A stretch of DNA of 64,000 nt from Streptomyces geranii (GTDB taxonomy: Bacteria > Actinomycetota > Actinomycetes > Streptomycetales > Streptomycetaceae), in assembly GCF_002954775.1 (NCBI RefSeq), contig NZ_PJME01000009.1, positions 124,001 to 188,000 of the forward strand, written 5' to 3'. Numbering within the stretch: position 1 is the first letter of the stretch; every line of letters begins with the position of its first letter. The notes under the pieces are model-generated. The model had not been told where the DNA came from, did not search any database, and was given only the letters and a program-made list of their open reading frames with translations. Positions 54,201 through 61,814 of this stretch are shown piece by piece. Made by a program: the position numbers and the translations under genes.

Positions 54201-57200
54201 CGACACCGTCCGCCCGACCACGGTCGCCTACGACATCCTGGACCGCCCGCTGCGCACGGAGCTGCCGGACGGCACCGTCTCCACCCAGCGGTACGGCTTC
54301 GGCACCGACCGGTCGGGCGAGACCCGGTTCGAGACGGTCGCGACCGACGCCAAGGAGAACCGGACCAGCGCCTACACGGACGTACGGCAGCAGAAGACCG
54401 CCGTACGCGAACCGGGCGCGAAGAAGGACGACGCGCCGATCTGGACGTCCTACGAGTACGACGCCCTGGGCCAGTTGACGAAGGTCAGGGACAACAGGAA
54501 CAACACGACGAGGAGCGAGTACGACGACTTCGGCCGCCGCACGGCCGTCGACACCCCGGACACGGGCCGCACCACGACGGTCTACGACCCGGCGGGCAAC
54601 GTCGTCCGCACGATCACCGCGAACCTCGCCAAGAAGCACAAGGCGATCGAGTACAAGTACGACTTCAACCGGCTGGAGGAGGTCAGGTACCCGGTCTTCA
54701 AGGACAACAACGTCCGCTACACGTACGGCGATCCGGGCGCCAAGCACAACGCCGCCGGCCGGCTGACGAAGATCGAGGACGCGGCGGGCGTGGTGAAGCG
54801 GGAGTACGGCCCCCTCGGCGAGGTCGTCGAGGAGACCCGCACCCTGCCGGGCCCCCTCCACACGACCAGCGTCTTCACCACCGGCTACCGCTACGACAGC
54901 TTCGGCCGGGTCCTGTCGCTGACCTACCCGGACGGCGAGCGGCTGGCGTACACCTACGACAGCGGCGGCCAGGTCACCGCGGCCACCGGCACCAAGAAGC
55001 ACCACAGTTACGACTACCTGACCTCGCTTGACTACGACAAGTTCGGCCAGCGGACCCGCGTCGAGCTGGGCAACGGCACGGCGACGAACTACACCTACGA
55101 CGCGGAGGACCGGCGTCTCGCGGCGCTCAACTCGACGCTGCCGAAGGGCGATTCGTTCCAGAACCTGGCCTACGCCTACGACGCGGTCGGCAACCTCACC
55201 CGCCAGGAGAACGCGACCGAGCCCGTCACGAGCGGTTCGGAGGCGAGTGGTCCGACCGTCCAGACGTACGAGTACGACAACCTGTACCGGCTGACGAAGG
55301 CGACCGGCGCGTACGACTTCGCGAAGAAGAAGTCCGACACCTACTCGGTGTCGACGACGTACGACACGATCCACAACATCACCGGCAAGGCGCAACGGCA
55401 CGCCATCGTGTACGGGGACGGCGACTTCGAACACGTCCAGAAGGCGACGACCTACACCAACGGCTATGCCTACAAGGGCCCGAGCCCGCACGCGCCCTCA
55501 CGGGTGGGCGAGGAGTCCCTGAAGTACGACGCCAACGGCAACCTGATCGACAGCGACTCCGACACCTTCGGGCACCCGCGCCGCCAGCAGGTCTGGGACG
55601 AGGCGAACCGGCTGGCCTGCGTCCACGACTTCTGGAAGTACGAGACGGTCGACCAGGACCCGTCGTCCTGCGACAAGCCCGGCAAGTCGCCCAACGTCCG
55701 CTTCCTGTACGACGCGGACGGCGAGCGCGTGGTCAAGGACGGCGCGCAGACCACCCTCTACCCGAACCAGAACTACTCGGCGCGCGGACTCCAGGAGTTC
55801 AAGCACGTCTTCATCGGCACGACCCGCATCGCCACGAAGACCGTGAAGCCCGCCGTCTTCTACGAGAAGGACCAGTTCTACTACCACGCCGACCACCTGG
55901 GCTCGACGTCGTACGGCACGGACGAGAAGGGCCGGATCTCCGAACACCTCGACTACTTCCCGTCGGGCGAGGTCTGGGTCGACGAGAACAAGGGGGCCGA
56001 CAACCCGTACCAGTTCACCGGCAAGGAACTGGACAAGGAGACCGGCTACACCTACCACGGGGCCCGCTACTACGACTCCCGGATCGGCCTGTGGCAGTCG
56101 CCCGACCCGGTCATGGGCGACTACCTCAACGGCGAGGGAAACGGGGGCGTCTACCGGTCGGCCAACCTCAACTCCTACGGCTACGCCTACGGAAACCCGG
56201 TCGGGAGTCTCGACCCGGACGGCAACATCGTCTTCATCCCCGTCCTCATCGCCGGTGCCAAGCTGGTCGGTTGGGGCATGACCGCCTACAGCGCCTACCA
56301 GGCGGGCCAGACCGTCTACAACACCGCGCAGGATGTCGCGGCCGGCCGCAAGACCCTCGGCGACGCGGCCCTGGACGCGGCGCCGGTCCTCGCCGAGAAG
56401 GCCGCCGACGTGGCGCTCGGCAAGGTCAAGGCCGTCGGCCGGGTCGGCACCTACCTCGCCGACAAGGCGGGCGACGCCTACCGCCGGGTCGCCAAGCAGG
56501 ACGGCGCCCTCGACACCGCCGCCGGCTCCCTGGCGAAGACCAAGCCGGGGGACTGCAACAGCTTCGTGCCCGGCAGCGGGGTCGTCATGGCCGACGGTTC
56601 CGCGAAACCCATCGAGGACGTACGGGCGGGCGATCTGGTCCTGGCCACCGACCCGGAGACCGGCCGCACCGAGGCCCAGCCGGTCACCCGCCTGATCGCG
56701 GGCGAGGGCGAGAAGAACCTGGTCAGGATCACGGTCGACGTGGACGGCGACAAGGGCGACCGCACGGCCCCCGTCACCGCCACCGACGAACACCCCTTCT
56801 GGGTCGAGGCACTCGGCCGCTGGCTGAACGCCGAGGACCTGCGGCCGGGGATGCTGCTGCGCACGAGCGCGGGCACCTATGTCCAGGTCACGGCGGTCCA
56901 GGCGTGGACGGCACGGCACGAGCGGGTGCACAACCTCACCGTCGGTGAGCTGCACACGTACTACGTGCTGGCCGGCGACGTCCCGGTCCTCGTCCACAAC
57001 ACCGGACCGTGCAACGTCACCCGTGGCCCGGACGGACGCTTCCAGCCGGATCCCAACCGCACGGACACGGACGCGACGTATGATCGCGTCAAGCTCCGCT
57101 CGACGACCAAGCAGGACATCCAGAACGCGGCGGTGCGGGACGCCGACGGCAACTTCATCGACCCGAACACCGGCCAGGTCATTCCGGCCGAGGGACCCTT

Positions 57201-57363
57201 CCACTACGGCCACAAGCCGGGCCTCGAGTACTGGAAGAACCGGGACATGGCACAGCAACAGGGCTGGACCCGCGAACAGTTCGTCGAGTTCGAGAACAAG
57301 GCGAGCCACTACCAGATCGAACTTCCCGCCAACAATATGAGTCACAAGTATGAGCAACCGTGA
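48274..57363 (+). CDS. Giant secreted SpvB/RHS polymorphic toxin with Hint and GH-E nuclease
   Basis: A 3029-residue protein. A signal peptide (about 1-37, HRRFIPLLLGIALLVSLLSG) is followed by an SpvB-like domain from about 233 (LAYPLELPGGRAGLAPSLSI), calcium-type FG-GAP/VCBS loops (DVDGDNLPD near 611, NADGVVD near 695, MNGDGYPD near 1247, INGDGLPD near 1347, VNGDGRAD near 1422, DIDGDGLAD near 1509), YD/RHS repeats (about 1680-2600), the RHS core YQFTGKELDKETGYTYHGAR ending at DPDGN (2647), a Hint autoprotease (Cys2761 to His-Asn 2909), and a 120-residue C-terminal toxin. The toxin ends with GHKPGLEYW (Gly2979-His2980, Glu2985) and LPANNMSHK, the pattern of GH-E family HNH/endonuclease VII-like toxins. 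ATG 48274 gives the signal peptide; the ribosome site is weak. The 3' end overlaps the ankyrin gene, the probable immunity gene. Confidence 0.9.
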   Translation: MAGRVWGHRRFIPLLLGIALLVSLLSGSGWRAVDDPVPVADAQPLGGCVPGSEATEKGPIAAESAPVTTEWVVPGTGVTKVVARDGAEAALAPEAVDRPTEIGVQPLTESSLPSLGSGMDNMTAGPRGYRFTPTPHTFETDLTVTLPYDPDAVKTAGLTPNDVRTFYFDEAADCWQPLERIAVDEEKQVVVSRTNHFTDMVNATVTAPEGPEQISNDPNQLKGIQAADPATGVNQISAPAPNNQGDARLAYPLELPGGRAGLAPSLSIGYSSAGTGSWLGSGWELAAPSVSVDTRWGVPRYDAARETETYVLGGEQLTPVAHRSEPQPRSEGDKVFHTRVEGGFARIVRTGDSPKTYGWEVTDKSGVRYVYGGEGAVLTDDEGRIFSWALREVRDPHANTVRYDYATVEDAGVAGGTVAGRELYVKKIAYTGHGDTDGPYTVTFVRDRELAEERRPDVSIDARGGFKRVTADLLRRVEVRFRDELVRGYELTYQEGAFHKTLLKSIGQLDAEGRVFTEHEFSYYDDIRDADGAYDAFARVDWSSPDDNVRNSRVNGVRSGAGEAGALNGNTSTGAGGHLYVGFGARPSKSGSVGVKAGYSRSTDEGLLALLDVDGDNLPDKVFERGSGYVFRKNLSRPGGRPRFAESVTALHNLPGLFRESASSRTAGIESYLAGAQQLDYVSTVSTTRRYFADVNADGVVDLVNGSSVLFGRVGTDGEVTYGSAADTPAPIGTGTVDVAGALPDLAAERERRIASFPLVDSVRRWTAPYDGTVAVTGGVALEEVAAALPEFADPDGVRVAVQHEDRELWSARIAENDRTERVPEGIDAIEVKRGDQLYFRVGSVFDGAADQVAWDPAITYTGFAATDANGLALHAYRASGDFTLAGRAGSIEAPVAGTLRLTGDVTKTAALTDDITVLITRDDDPVVERTIDAADTGTFPVDTSVTVTKGQKLSWRIKADSPVDVGKVEWAPLAEYTEGVEGEQSFSPPYDIDTYATGGAVQRAYTAPGGPLTVTPRIEGDADTVVLTVKKHGALLAKRTVRPGTEEPSFQVAAEPGDDLYFDVTGTGVTSAQVTVNGDTDNPVAATVHTRITEGVFARPYRGWSAVGYNGNGDRAEQPVRQADLTGETIPSRLPEDVDPERDREEFEQDPRVTPPDVVPFTPEPARGRWSSGDVWVAGGKVASSRYGGQTIGLPTAAALASVQAVPRISESKQISLTGSLGGPVGSVGGSVARGTSQGVLDYLDMNGDGYPDVVGAGGVQYTDPTGVLGATRGSVPGGSVRESENVTGNASAGSAARTITTGRGHAAPPAGGTANTSTSGNDMPPLGVGGNLGTGKSDGRFDLLDINGDGLPDRVYEDGRAALNLGYRFAAAEPWPGGKLNEGTSSSSGLNIGFSTDFYAFGGGASFDQTTSSTKNSLVDVNGDGRADRVLTGNPIRVALNTGSGFAEPVPFNGSLNGINEDSNARLGGGAYFTVPFCPLFITGCIIVNPGANVSTGASRAEQMLRDIDGDGLADHLASTNDSQLTVAANRTGRTNLLKSVARPLGSRIDLDYSRDGNTYDQPGTRWLLSGAKVHDNLAGDGPDTQSLAFTYQDGAYDRLEREFRGYGTVTTTQDELRASTTRYETGSHYTRGLVKSQTVADSSGALFTETRNTYALRDVATGEPADGGSTGATLFPQLVRTESRWYEGEAEPGQSTSVELSYDELGNVVRTIDHGEAGAADDLVTRTRYTECADTHIVGVARAVEVFGGGERRRSRESEVDCATGDITRHTARLADGTEAVTDLEYHDTGTLKSVQEPENHRGDRYRLSYGYDEPTGTYVTSTKDSFGYRSTGSYDLRFGVQTESVDINEQRVGTTYDQVGRVTSVTGPHDHKADRPTIAFAYRPDAEVPYAVTRHLDRDSDGKVKGDTIDTVTFTDGLGRVVQTKKDAEVAGKDVMTVSGRTVYDALGRAVRQYYPVTEPKGDADTAYNPAVDTVRPTTVAYDILDRPLRTELPDGTVSTQRYGFGTDRSGETRFETVATDAKENRTSAYTDVRQQKTAVREPGAKKDDAPIWTSYEYDALGQLTKVRDNRNNTTRSEYDDFGRRTAVDTPDTGRTTTVYDPAGNVVRTITANLAKKHKAIEYKYDFNRLEEVRYPVFKDNNVRYTYGDPGAKHNAAGRLTKIEDAAGVVKREYGPLGEVVEETRTLPGPLHTTSVFTTGYRYDSFGRVLSLTYPDGERLAYTYDSGGQVTAATGTKKHHSYDYLTSLDYDKFGQRTRVELGNGTATNYTYDAEDRRLAALNSTLPKGDSFQNLAYAYDAVGNLTRQENATEPVTSGSEASGPTVQTYEYDNLYRLTKATGAYDFAKKKSDTYSVSTTYDTIHNITGKAQRHAIVYGDGDFEHVQKATTYTNGYAYKGPSPHAPSRVGEESLKYDANGNLIDSDSDTFGHPRRQQVWDEANRLACVHDFWKYETVDQDPSSCDKPGKSPNVRFLYDADGERVVKDGAQTTLYPNQNYSARGLQEFKHVFIGTTRIATKTVKPAVFYEKDQFYYHADHLGSTSYGTDEKGRISEHLDYFPSGEVWVDENKGADNPYQFTGKELDKETGYTYHGARYYDSRIGLWQSPDPVMGDYLNGEGNGGVYRSANLNSYGYAYGNPVGSLDPDGNIVFIPVLIAGAKLVGWGMTAYSAYQAGQTVYNTAQDVAAGRKTLGDAALDAAPVLAEKAADVALGKVKAVGRVGTYLADKAGDAYRRVAKQDGALDTAAGSLAKTKPGDCNSFVPGSGVVMADGSAKPIEDVRAGDLVLATDPETGRTEAQPVTRLIAGEGEKNLVRITVDVDGDKGDRTAPVTATDEHPFWVEALGRWLNAEDLRPGMLLRTSAGTYVQVTAVQAWTARHERVHNLTVGELHTYYVLAGDVPVLVHNTGPCNVTRGPDGRFQPDPNRTDTDATYDRVKLRSTTKQDIQNAAVRDADGNFIDPNTGQVIPAEGPFHYGHKPGLEYWKNRDMAQQQGWTREQFVEFENKASHYQIELPANNMSHKYEQP

Positions 57364-57760
57364 TCCGCGTGACCGTCAGGGCAGAACCCCGCTCCACACC
57401 GCGGCCTCGCGCGGAGACCTCGCCGAGGCCGAGCGGCTGATCGCCGCGGGCGCCGACCCCGGTGCCGCCGACCGCGACGGCTTCACCCCGTTGCACCTGG
57501 CGGCACAGGAGGGCCACGCCGAGGCGGTACGGCTGCTGCTGGACGCCGGTGCGGAGACCGACGCGCGAAACCGGTACGGGAACACCCCGCTGTTCGTCGC
57601 GGTGTTCAACTCCCGGGGCAGGGGAGACCTCATCCACCTGCTCCGGGAGCGCGGCGCCGACCCGAGGGCGGAGAACACGAGCGGACAGACCCCGCTGGGG
57701 CTGGCCCGCCTGATCGCCAACTTCGACGTGGCCCAGCATTTCGCGGACCTGGACCCCTGA
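57350..57760 (+). CDS. Ankyrin-repeat protein, probable immunity protein
   Basis: A 136-residue protein made of about three and a half ankyrin repeats: GRTPLHTAASRGDLAEAERL, DGFTPLHLAAQEGHAEAVRL, YGNTPLFVAVFNSRGRGDLI and SGQTPLGLARLIANFDVA. No signal peptide, so it stays in the cytoplasm. The ATG at 57350 lies inside the last codons of the toxin gene (14-nt overlap), ensuring co-expression. Ankyrin proteins are a known type of immunity protein next to polymorphic nuclease toxins; here it should bind and block the GH-E domain. The pairing is inferred from position and family precedent. Confidence 0.85.
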   Translation: MSNRDPRDRQGRTPLHTAASRGDLAEAERLIAAGADPGAADRDGFTPLHLAAQEGHAEAVRLLLDAGAETDARNRYGNTPLFVAVFNSRGRGDLIHLLRERGADPRAENTSGQTPLGLARLIANFDVAQHFADLDP

Positions 57761-57802
57761 CGGATCCCGACTCCTGACGGAAGCCGACTCCTGACGGAAC
57801 CG

Positions 57803-58987
57803 TCAGAGCCGCGCCCCCTTCAGCGCCATGTGCAGCAGCAGCCGGTCCTCGCCGTCGTCCAGGTCCAGGCCCGTCAGCCGCTCCACGCGGGACAGGCGGT
57901 AGTAGAGGGTCTGGCGGTGGATGCCCAGCTCCGTCGCCGTGCGCGTCGCCTGGCCCGCGCAGTCGAGATACGTCTCCGCCGTGCGGGCCAGCTCCTGGTG
58001 GGCGGGGACGAGGAGGGGCGTGACCGCCGGGTCGTGGGTCGCGTCCGGCGGGAGTGCCGTCAGCAGGCGGTACGGGCCGATCGACCGCCACTGCGCGACG
58101 GGCCCGAGCCTGGGCTCCGCGCCCACCGCCCGCGCCGCGGCCGACGCCTCCCGCCAGGCCGCCCCCAGCTCGGCCAGCCCGACCCGGGCCGCCGCGACAC
58201 CGGCCCCGCCCCGCTCACCCGCCCGCTCCAGGAGCCGCCCGGCCGCGTTCGTCGCCGGCGCCGGGGAGTCCGGTGCGCGCAGCCGCAGCAGCACCGCCAG
58301 ACACTGGGCCGAGGTGCCCCACGGCAGCGTGCACAGGGCGGTCGCGCCCTGCACCGTACGGACGGAGGGGGCGTCGGGCGACGGCCAGGGGGCCACGCAG
58401 ATCAGCGTGTGCGGGGCGTCGGCCCGGGTGCCGAGCGCCGAGCGGAGTTCCGCGACAGCCGTGTCCCGCTGCCAGTCGCGCTCGGCGGTGAGGACGGCCC
58501 GCAGCTCCCGGGTCAGATCGGCGCCGTGCTGCGCCTCGTCGGCCAGCAGCGCGCCGATCCGCGCCGTCACCTCCATGGCGGTCGCCAGCTGCGCCTCCGA
58601 CGGCCCCGGATCGTCGTCCAGGAGCCAGACATAGCCGAGGACGACACCCCGATGGCGTACGGGGAGACAGATCCGTCCCCGGTAGACCCCCGCCTCCGGG
58701 GTGGGCGGAATACGGACCGGCCCGGTCGCCCGGGTGATCCCGAACCCCTCGAACCACTCCCGGACCACCGTCGTCGAACGCCGGGTCAGGATCGAGCGCG
58801 TACGCACCGGGTCCAGCGCCGACTCGTCCAGCTCGCCCTCGCTGTCGTACGTACCGAACGCGATCAGCTCGAAATCCCGGTTCTCCAGGGTCGCCGGGGC
58901 GCCGAGCAGCTCGGAGATCTCGTCGACCAGGTCCTGGTAGTCACCGGCGTGGTGGGGGGAGGGGGAGGAGGCGGCATCGGCGGTCAC
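57803..58987 (-). CDS. PucR-family transcriptional regulator of proline catabolism
   Basis: A 394-residue regulator. An N-terminal GAF/purine-catabolism-like sensor (GDYQDLVDEISELLG, then GRICLPVRHRGVVLGYVWLLDD) is followed by a central region and a C-terminal PucR-type helix-turn-helix: AETYLDCAGQATRTATELGI, then HRQTLYYRLSRVERLTGLDL. GTG 58987 has GGGGAG 9 nt upstream; ATG 59026 is in frame but lacks a site. It is divergent from proline dehydrogenase across about 150 nt, so it most likely activates the put genes in response to proline, as in other actinobacteria. Regulation is inferred. Confidence 0.85.
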   Translation of the reverse strand: MTADAASSPSPHHAGDYQDLVDEISELLGAPATLENRDFELIAFGTYDSEGELDESALDPVRTRSILTRRSTTVVREWFEGFGITRATGPVRIPPTPEAGVYRGRICLPVRHRGVVLGYVWLLDDDPGPSEAQLATAMEVTARIGALLADEAQHGADLTRELRAVLTAERDWQRDTAVAELRSALGTRADAPHTLICVAPWPSPDAPSVRTVQGATALCTLPWGTSAQCLAVLLRLRAPDSPAPATNAAGRLLERAGERGGAGVAAARVGLAELGAAWREASAAARAVGAEPRLGPVAQWRSIGPYRLLTALPPDATHDPAVTPLLVPAHQELARTAETYLDCAGQATRTATELGIHRQTLYYRLSRVERLTGLDLDDGEDRLLLHMALKGARL

Positions 58988-59137
58988 CCGCCCATTCTCC
59001 CCTTTTCCCCGCTCCCCTTCATACATCTGTCTGAGATCTGTGGCACGGATGCGTGACAGCTGTCGATGGCAGACGATCGGAGCAGTCCCTAGGTTTCACG
59101 GTGGTTCTCCGTTTACCGGCCTTTGTGGAGGTGCCCC

Positions 59138-60064
59138 GTGCTGGGTCCCGTGATTCTCGCCGCCTCGCGCAGCGACCGGCTGCGCCGAGCGATCTCGGCC
59201 GCCCCGGTGACCAGGCCGGTCGTCGACCGCTTCATCCCCGGCGAGACGGTCGACGACGTCGTCCCGATCGTCCAGGACCTCACCGACCACGGCCTCGAAG
59301 TCACCCTGGACGTGGTCGGCGAGGACATCACGACTCCCGAACAGGCCACCGCCGCCAGGGACGCCTACCTGGAGCTGGTCGAGCGCCTGGGGGACCTGGA
59401 ACTGGGTACCAGGGCCGAGATGTCCGTGAAGCTGTCGCTCTTCGGCCAGGCGCTGCCCGGCGGCCACGAGCTGGCCCTCGCCAACATCCGGCCCGTCGTC
59501 GAGGCGGCGGCGGCGATCGGTACGTCGGTCACGCTGGACGCGGAGGACCACACCACCCTGGACTCGATGTTCGCCATCCACGACGAACTCCGCAAGGACT
59601 TCCCGCAGACCGGCTGCGTCATCCAGGCCTACCTCTACCGCACCGAGTCCGACGCCCGCCGCCTCGCCGACAGCGGTAGCCGCGTACGCCTGGTGAAGGG
59701 CGCGTACAAGGAGCCCGCCGAGGTCGCCTACCAGCAGAAGTCCGAGACCGACAAGGCGTACGTCCGCGTCCTGAGGACCCTGATGGAGGGCGAGGGCTAC
59801 CCGATGATCGGCTCCCACGACCCCCGCCTGATCTCCATCGCCCAGGAACTGGCCCGCCGCGCGAGCCGCAAGCTCGACGAGTACGAGTTCCAGATGCTGT
59901 ACGGCATCAGGAGCGAGGAGCACCTGCGCCTGGCGGCGGAAGGCCACCGGATGCGCGTCTACACGGCCTACGGCACGGACTGGTACGGCTACTTCATGCG
60001 GAGGCTGGCCGAACGGCCCGCCAACCTCCTCTTCTTCGGTCGCTCGATTCTCACCAAGGGCTGA
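59138..60064 (+). CDS. Proline dehydrogenase
   Basis: A 308-residue monofunctional FAD enzyme oxidising L-proline to pyrroline-5-carboxylate. It carries the conserved blocks VTLDAEDHTTLDSM, IQAYLYRTESDA, VRLVKGAYKEP, GSHDPRLI, YEFQMLYGI and, near the end, YTAYGTDWYGYFMRRLAERP, with the Tyr and paired Arg that bind proline. GTG 59138 has GGAGG 6 nt upstream. It is 62 nt upstream of pruA; the two steps form one operon, unlike the fused PutA of enterobacteria. Confidence 0.93.
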   Translation: MLGPVILAASRSDRLRRAISAAPVTRPVVDRFIPGETVDDVVPIVQDLTDHGLEVTLDVVGEDITTPEQATAARDAYLELVERLGDLELGTRAEMSVKLSLFGQALPGGHELALANIRPVVEAAAAIGTSVTLDAEDHTTLDSMFAIHDELRKDFPQTGCVIQAYLYRTESDARRLADSGSRVRLVKGAYKEPAEVAYQQKSETDKAYVRVLRTLMEGEGYPMIGSHDPRLISIAQELARRASRKLDEYEFQMLYGIRSEEHLRLAAEGHRMRVYTAYGTDWYGYFMRRLAERPANLLFFGRSILTKG

Positions 60065-60126
60065 GACCAAGGGAATTGGCCCCCGACAACACCCGCTCGC
60101 TCGCCCCTCAAGGAGTCACGGAACCC

Positions 60127-61758
60127 ATGGACGCCGTCACCCAGGTCCCCACCCCCGTCAACGAGCCGGTGCGCGGCTACGCCCCCGGTTCGCCCGAACG
60201 CGCCCGGCTCGAAGCCAAGTTGAAGGAGCTGGCCGAGAACCCGGTCGACCTGACGATGACCATCGGCGGCGCACGGCGCATGGGCGGCGGCGACCGCGTC
60301 GACGTCGTACAGCCGCACAACCACAAGGCCCGCCTGGGCACTTACGCCAACGCCACCCAGCAGGACGCCCAGGACGCGATCGACGCGGCCCTCGCCGCCG
60401 CGCCCGCCTGGCGCGCGATGGCGTTCGACGACCGCGCCGCGATCATCCTGCGCGCCGCCGAACTCCTCGCAGGACCCTGGCGCGAGACCCTCGCCGCGTC
60501 CACCATGCTCGGCCAGTCGAAGACCGCCCAGCAGGCCGAGATCGACTCCTCCTGCGAGCTGATCGACTTCTGGCGCTTCAACGTCAAGTACGCCCGAGAC
60601 CTGCTCGCCGAGCAGCCGCCCGCCAACTCCCCGGGCGTCTGGAACCGCCTGGACCACCGCCCCCTCGAAGGCTTCGTCTACGCGATCACCCCCTTCAACT
60701 TCACGGCGATCGCGGGCAACCTGCCCACCGCCCCCGCCCTCATGGGCAATGTCGTCGTCTGGAAGCCGTCCCCGACCCAGACCCACTCGGCCGTCCTCCT
60801 GATGCGGTTGCTGGAGGAGGCGGGCCTGCCCAAGGGCGTCATCAACCTCGTCACCGGTGACGGCATCGACGTCTCCGAAGTGGCCCTGGAACACCGGGAC
60901 TTGGCGGGCATCCACTTCACGGGCTCGACGAAGACCTTCCAGTACCTGTGGAAGACGATCGGCGCGAACATCGAGAAGTACCGCTCCTACCCGCGTCTGG
61001 TCGGCGAGACCGGCGGCAAGGACTTCGTCGTCGCCCACCCGAGCGCGGACCGGGCGGTCCTGAAGACGGCGCTCACGCGCGGTGCCTTCGAGTACCAGGG
61101 CCAGAAGTGCAGCGCGACCTCCCGCGCCTACATCCCCGCGTCGATCTGGAACGACGGTTTCCGCGAGGAATTCGCCGCCGAGGTCGACCAGTTGACGATG
61201 GGTGACGTCACCGACCTCACCCACTTCATCGGCGCGGTGATCGACGAGCGGGCCTTCGCCAAGAACAAGGCCGCGATCGACCGCGCGAAGACCGACCCGA
61301 CCTGCACGATCGTGGCGGGCGGCGCGTACGACGACTCGGTCGGCTACTTCGTCCGCCCGACGGTCGTGGAGTGCACGGACCCGGCCAACCAGGTCTTCAC
61401 CACGGAGTACTTCGGCCCCTTCCTCGCGGTGTACGTCTACGAGGACGAGCAGTACGACACGATGCTGGCCCAGATGGAGTCGGTCTCGGACTACGCGCTC
61501 ACGGGCTCGGTGATCTCGGCGGACCGCGCGGCAGCCGCGTACACGATGGAGAAGCTGCGCTACGCGGCCGGCAACTTCTACATCAACGACAAGTCGACGG
61601 GCGCGGTCGTCGGCCAGCAGCCCTTCGGTGGCGGCCGGGCCTCCGGCACCAACGACAAGGCGGGCGCCCCGCAGAACCTGATGCGCTGGACGCTGACCCG
61701 GGCCATCAAGGAGACGCTGGTCGCCCCGACCGACTACACGTACCCGCACATGGGCTGA
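60127..61758 (+). CDS. pruA: L-glutamate gamma-semialdehyde dehydrogenase
   Basis: A 543-residue aldehyde dehydrogenase (ALDH4 type) oxidising pyrroline-5-carboxylate/glutamate semialdehyde to glutamate with NAD+. Catalytic Cys328 is in FEYQGQKCSATSRAYI and Glu294 in GETGGKDFVVAHP; the cofactor region GIHFTGSTKTFQYLW and the C-terminal NDKSTGAVVGQQPFGGGRAS are typical. ATG 60127 has AAGGAG 11 nt upstream; an earlier in-frame TTG is unlikely. It completes proline catabolism with the preceding gene. Confidence 0.94.
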   Translation: MDAVTQVPTPVNEPVRGYAPGSPERARLEAKLKELAENPVDLTMTIGGARRMGGGDRVDVVQPHNHKARLGTYANATQQDAQDAIDAALAAAPAWRAMAFDDRAAIILRAAELLAGPWRETLAASTMLGQSKTAQQAEIDSSCELIDFWRFNVKYARDLLAEQPPANSPGVWNRLDHRPLEGFVYAITPFNFTAIAGNLPTAPALMGNVVVWKPSPTQTHSAVLLMRLLEEAGLPKGVINLVTGDGIDVSEVALEHRDLAGIHFTGSTKTFQYLWKTIGANIEKYRSYPRLVGETGGKDFVVAHPSADRAVLKTALTRGAFEYQGQKCSATSRAYIPASIWNDGFREEFAAEVDQLTMGDVTDLTHFIGAVIDERAFAKNKAAIDRAKTDPTCTIVAGGAYDDSVGYFVRPTVVECTDPANQVFTTEYFGPFLAVYVYEDEQYDTMLAQMESVSDYALTGSVISADRAAAAYTMEKLRYAAGNFYINDKSTGAVVGQQPFGGGRASGTNDKAGAPQNLMRWTLTRAIKETLVAPTDYTYPHMG

Positions 61759-61814
61759 ATCTCCCTCACGATCTCCCTCGCGCAACGGGTTGTGGGCCGG
61801 GCAGACTTCGGCCC

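Noticed and set aside
56554..57000. Hint domain considered as an intein
   Set aside because: It lies between the RHS core and a toxin domain with no extein to rejoin, which is the usual place of a polymorphic-toxin Hint autoprotease.
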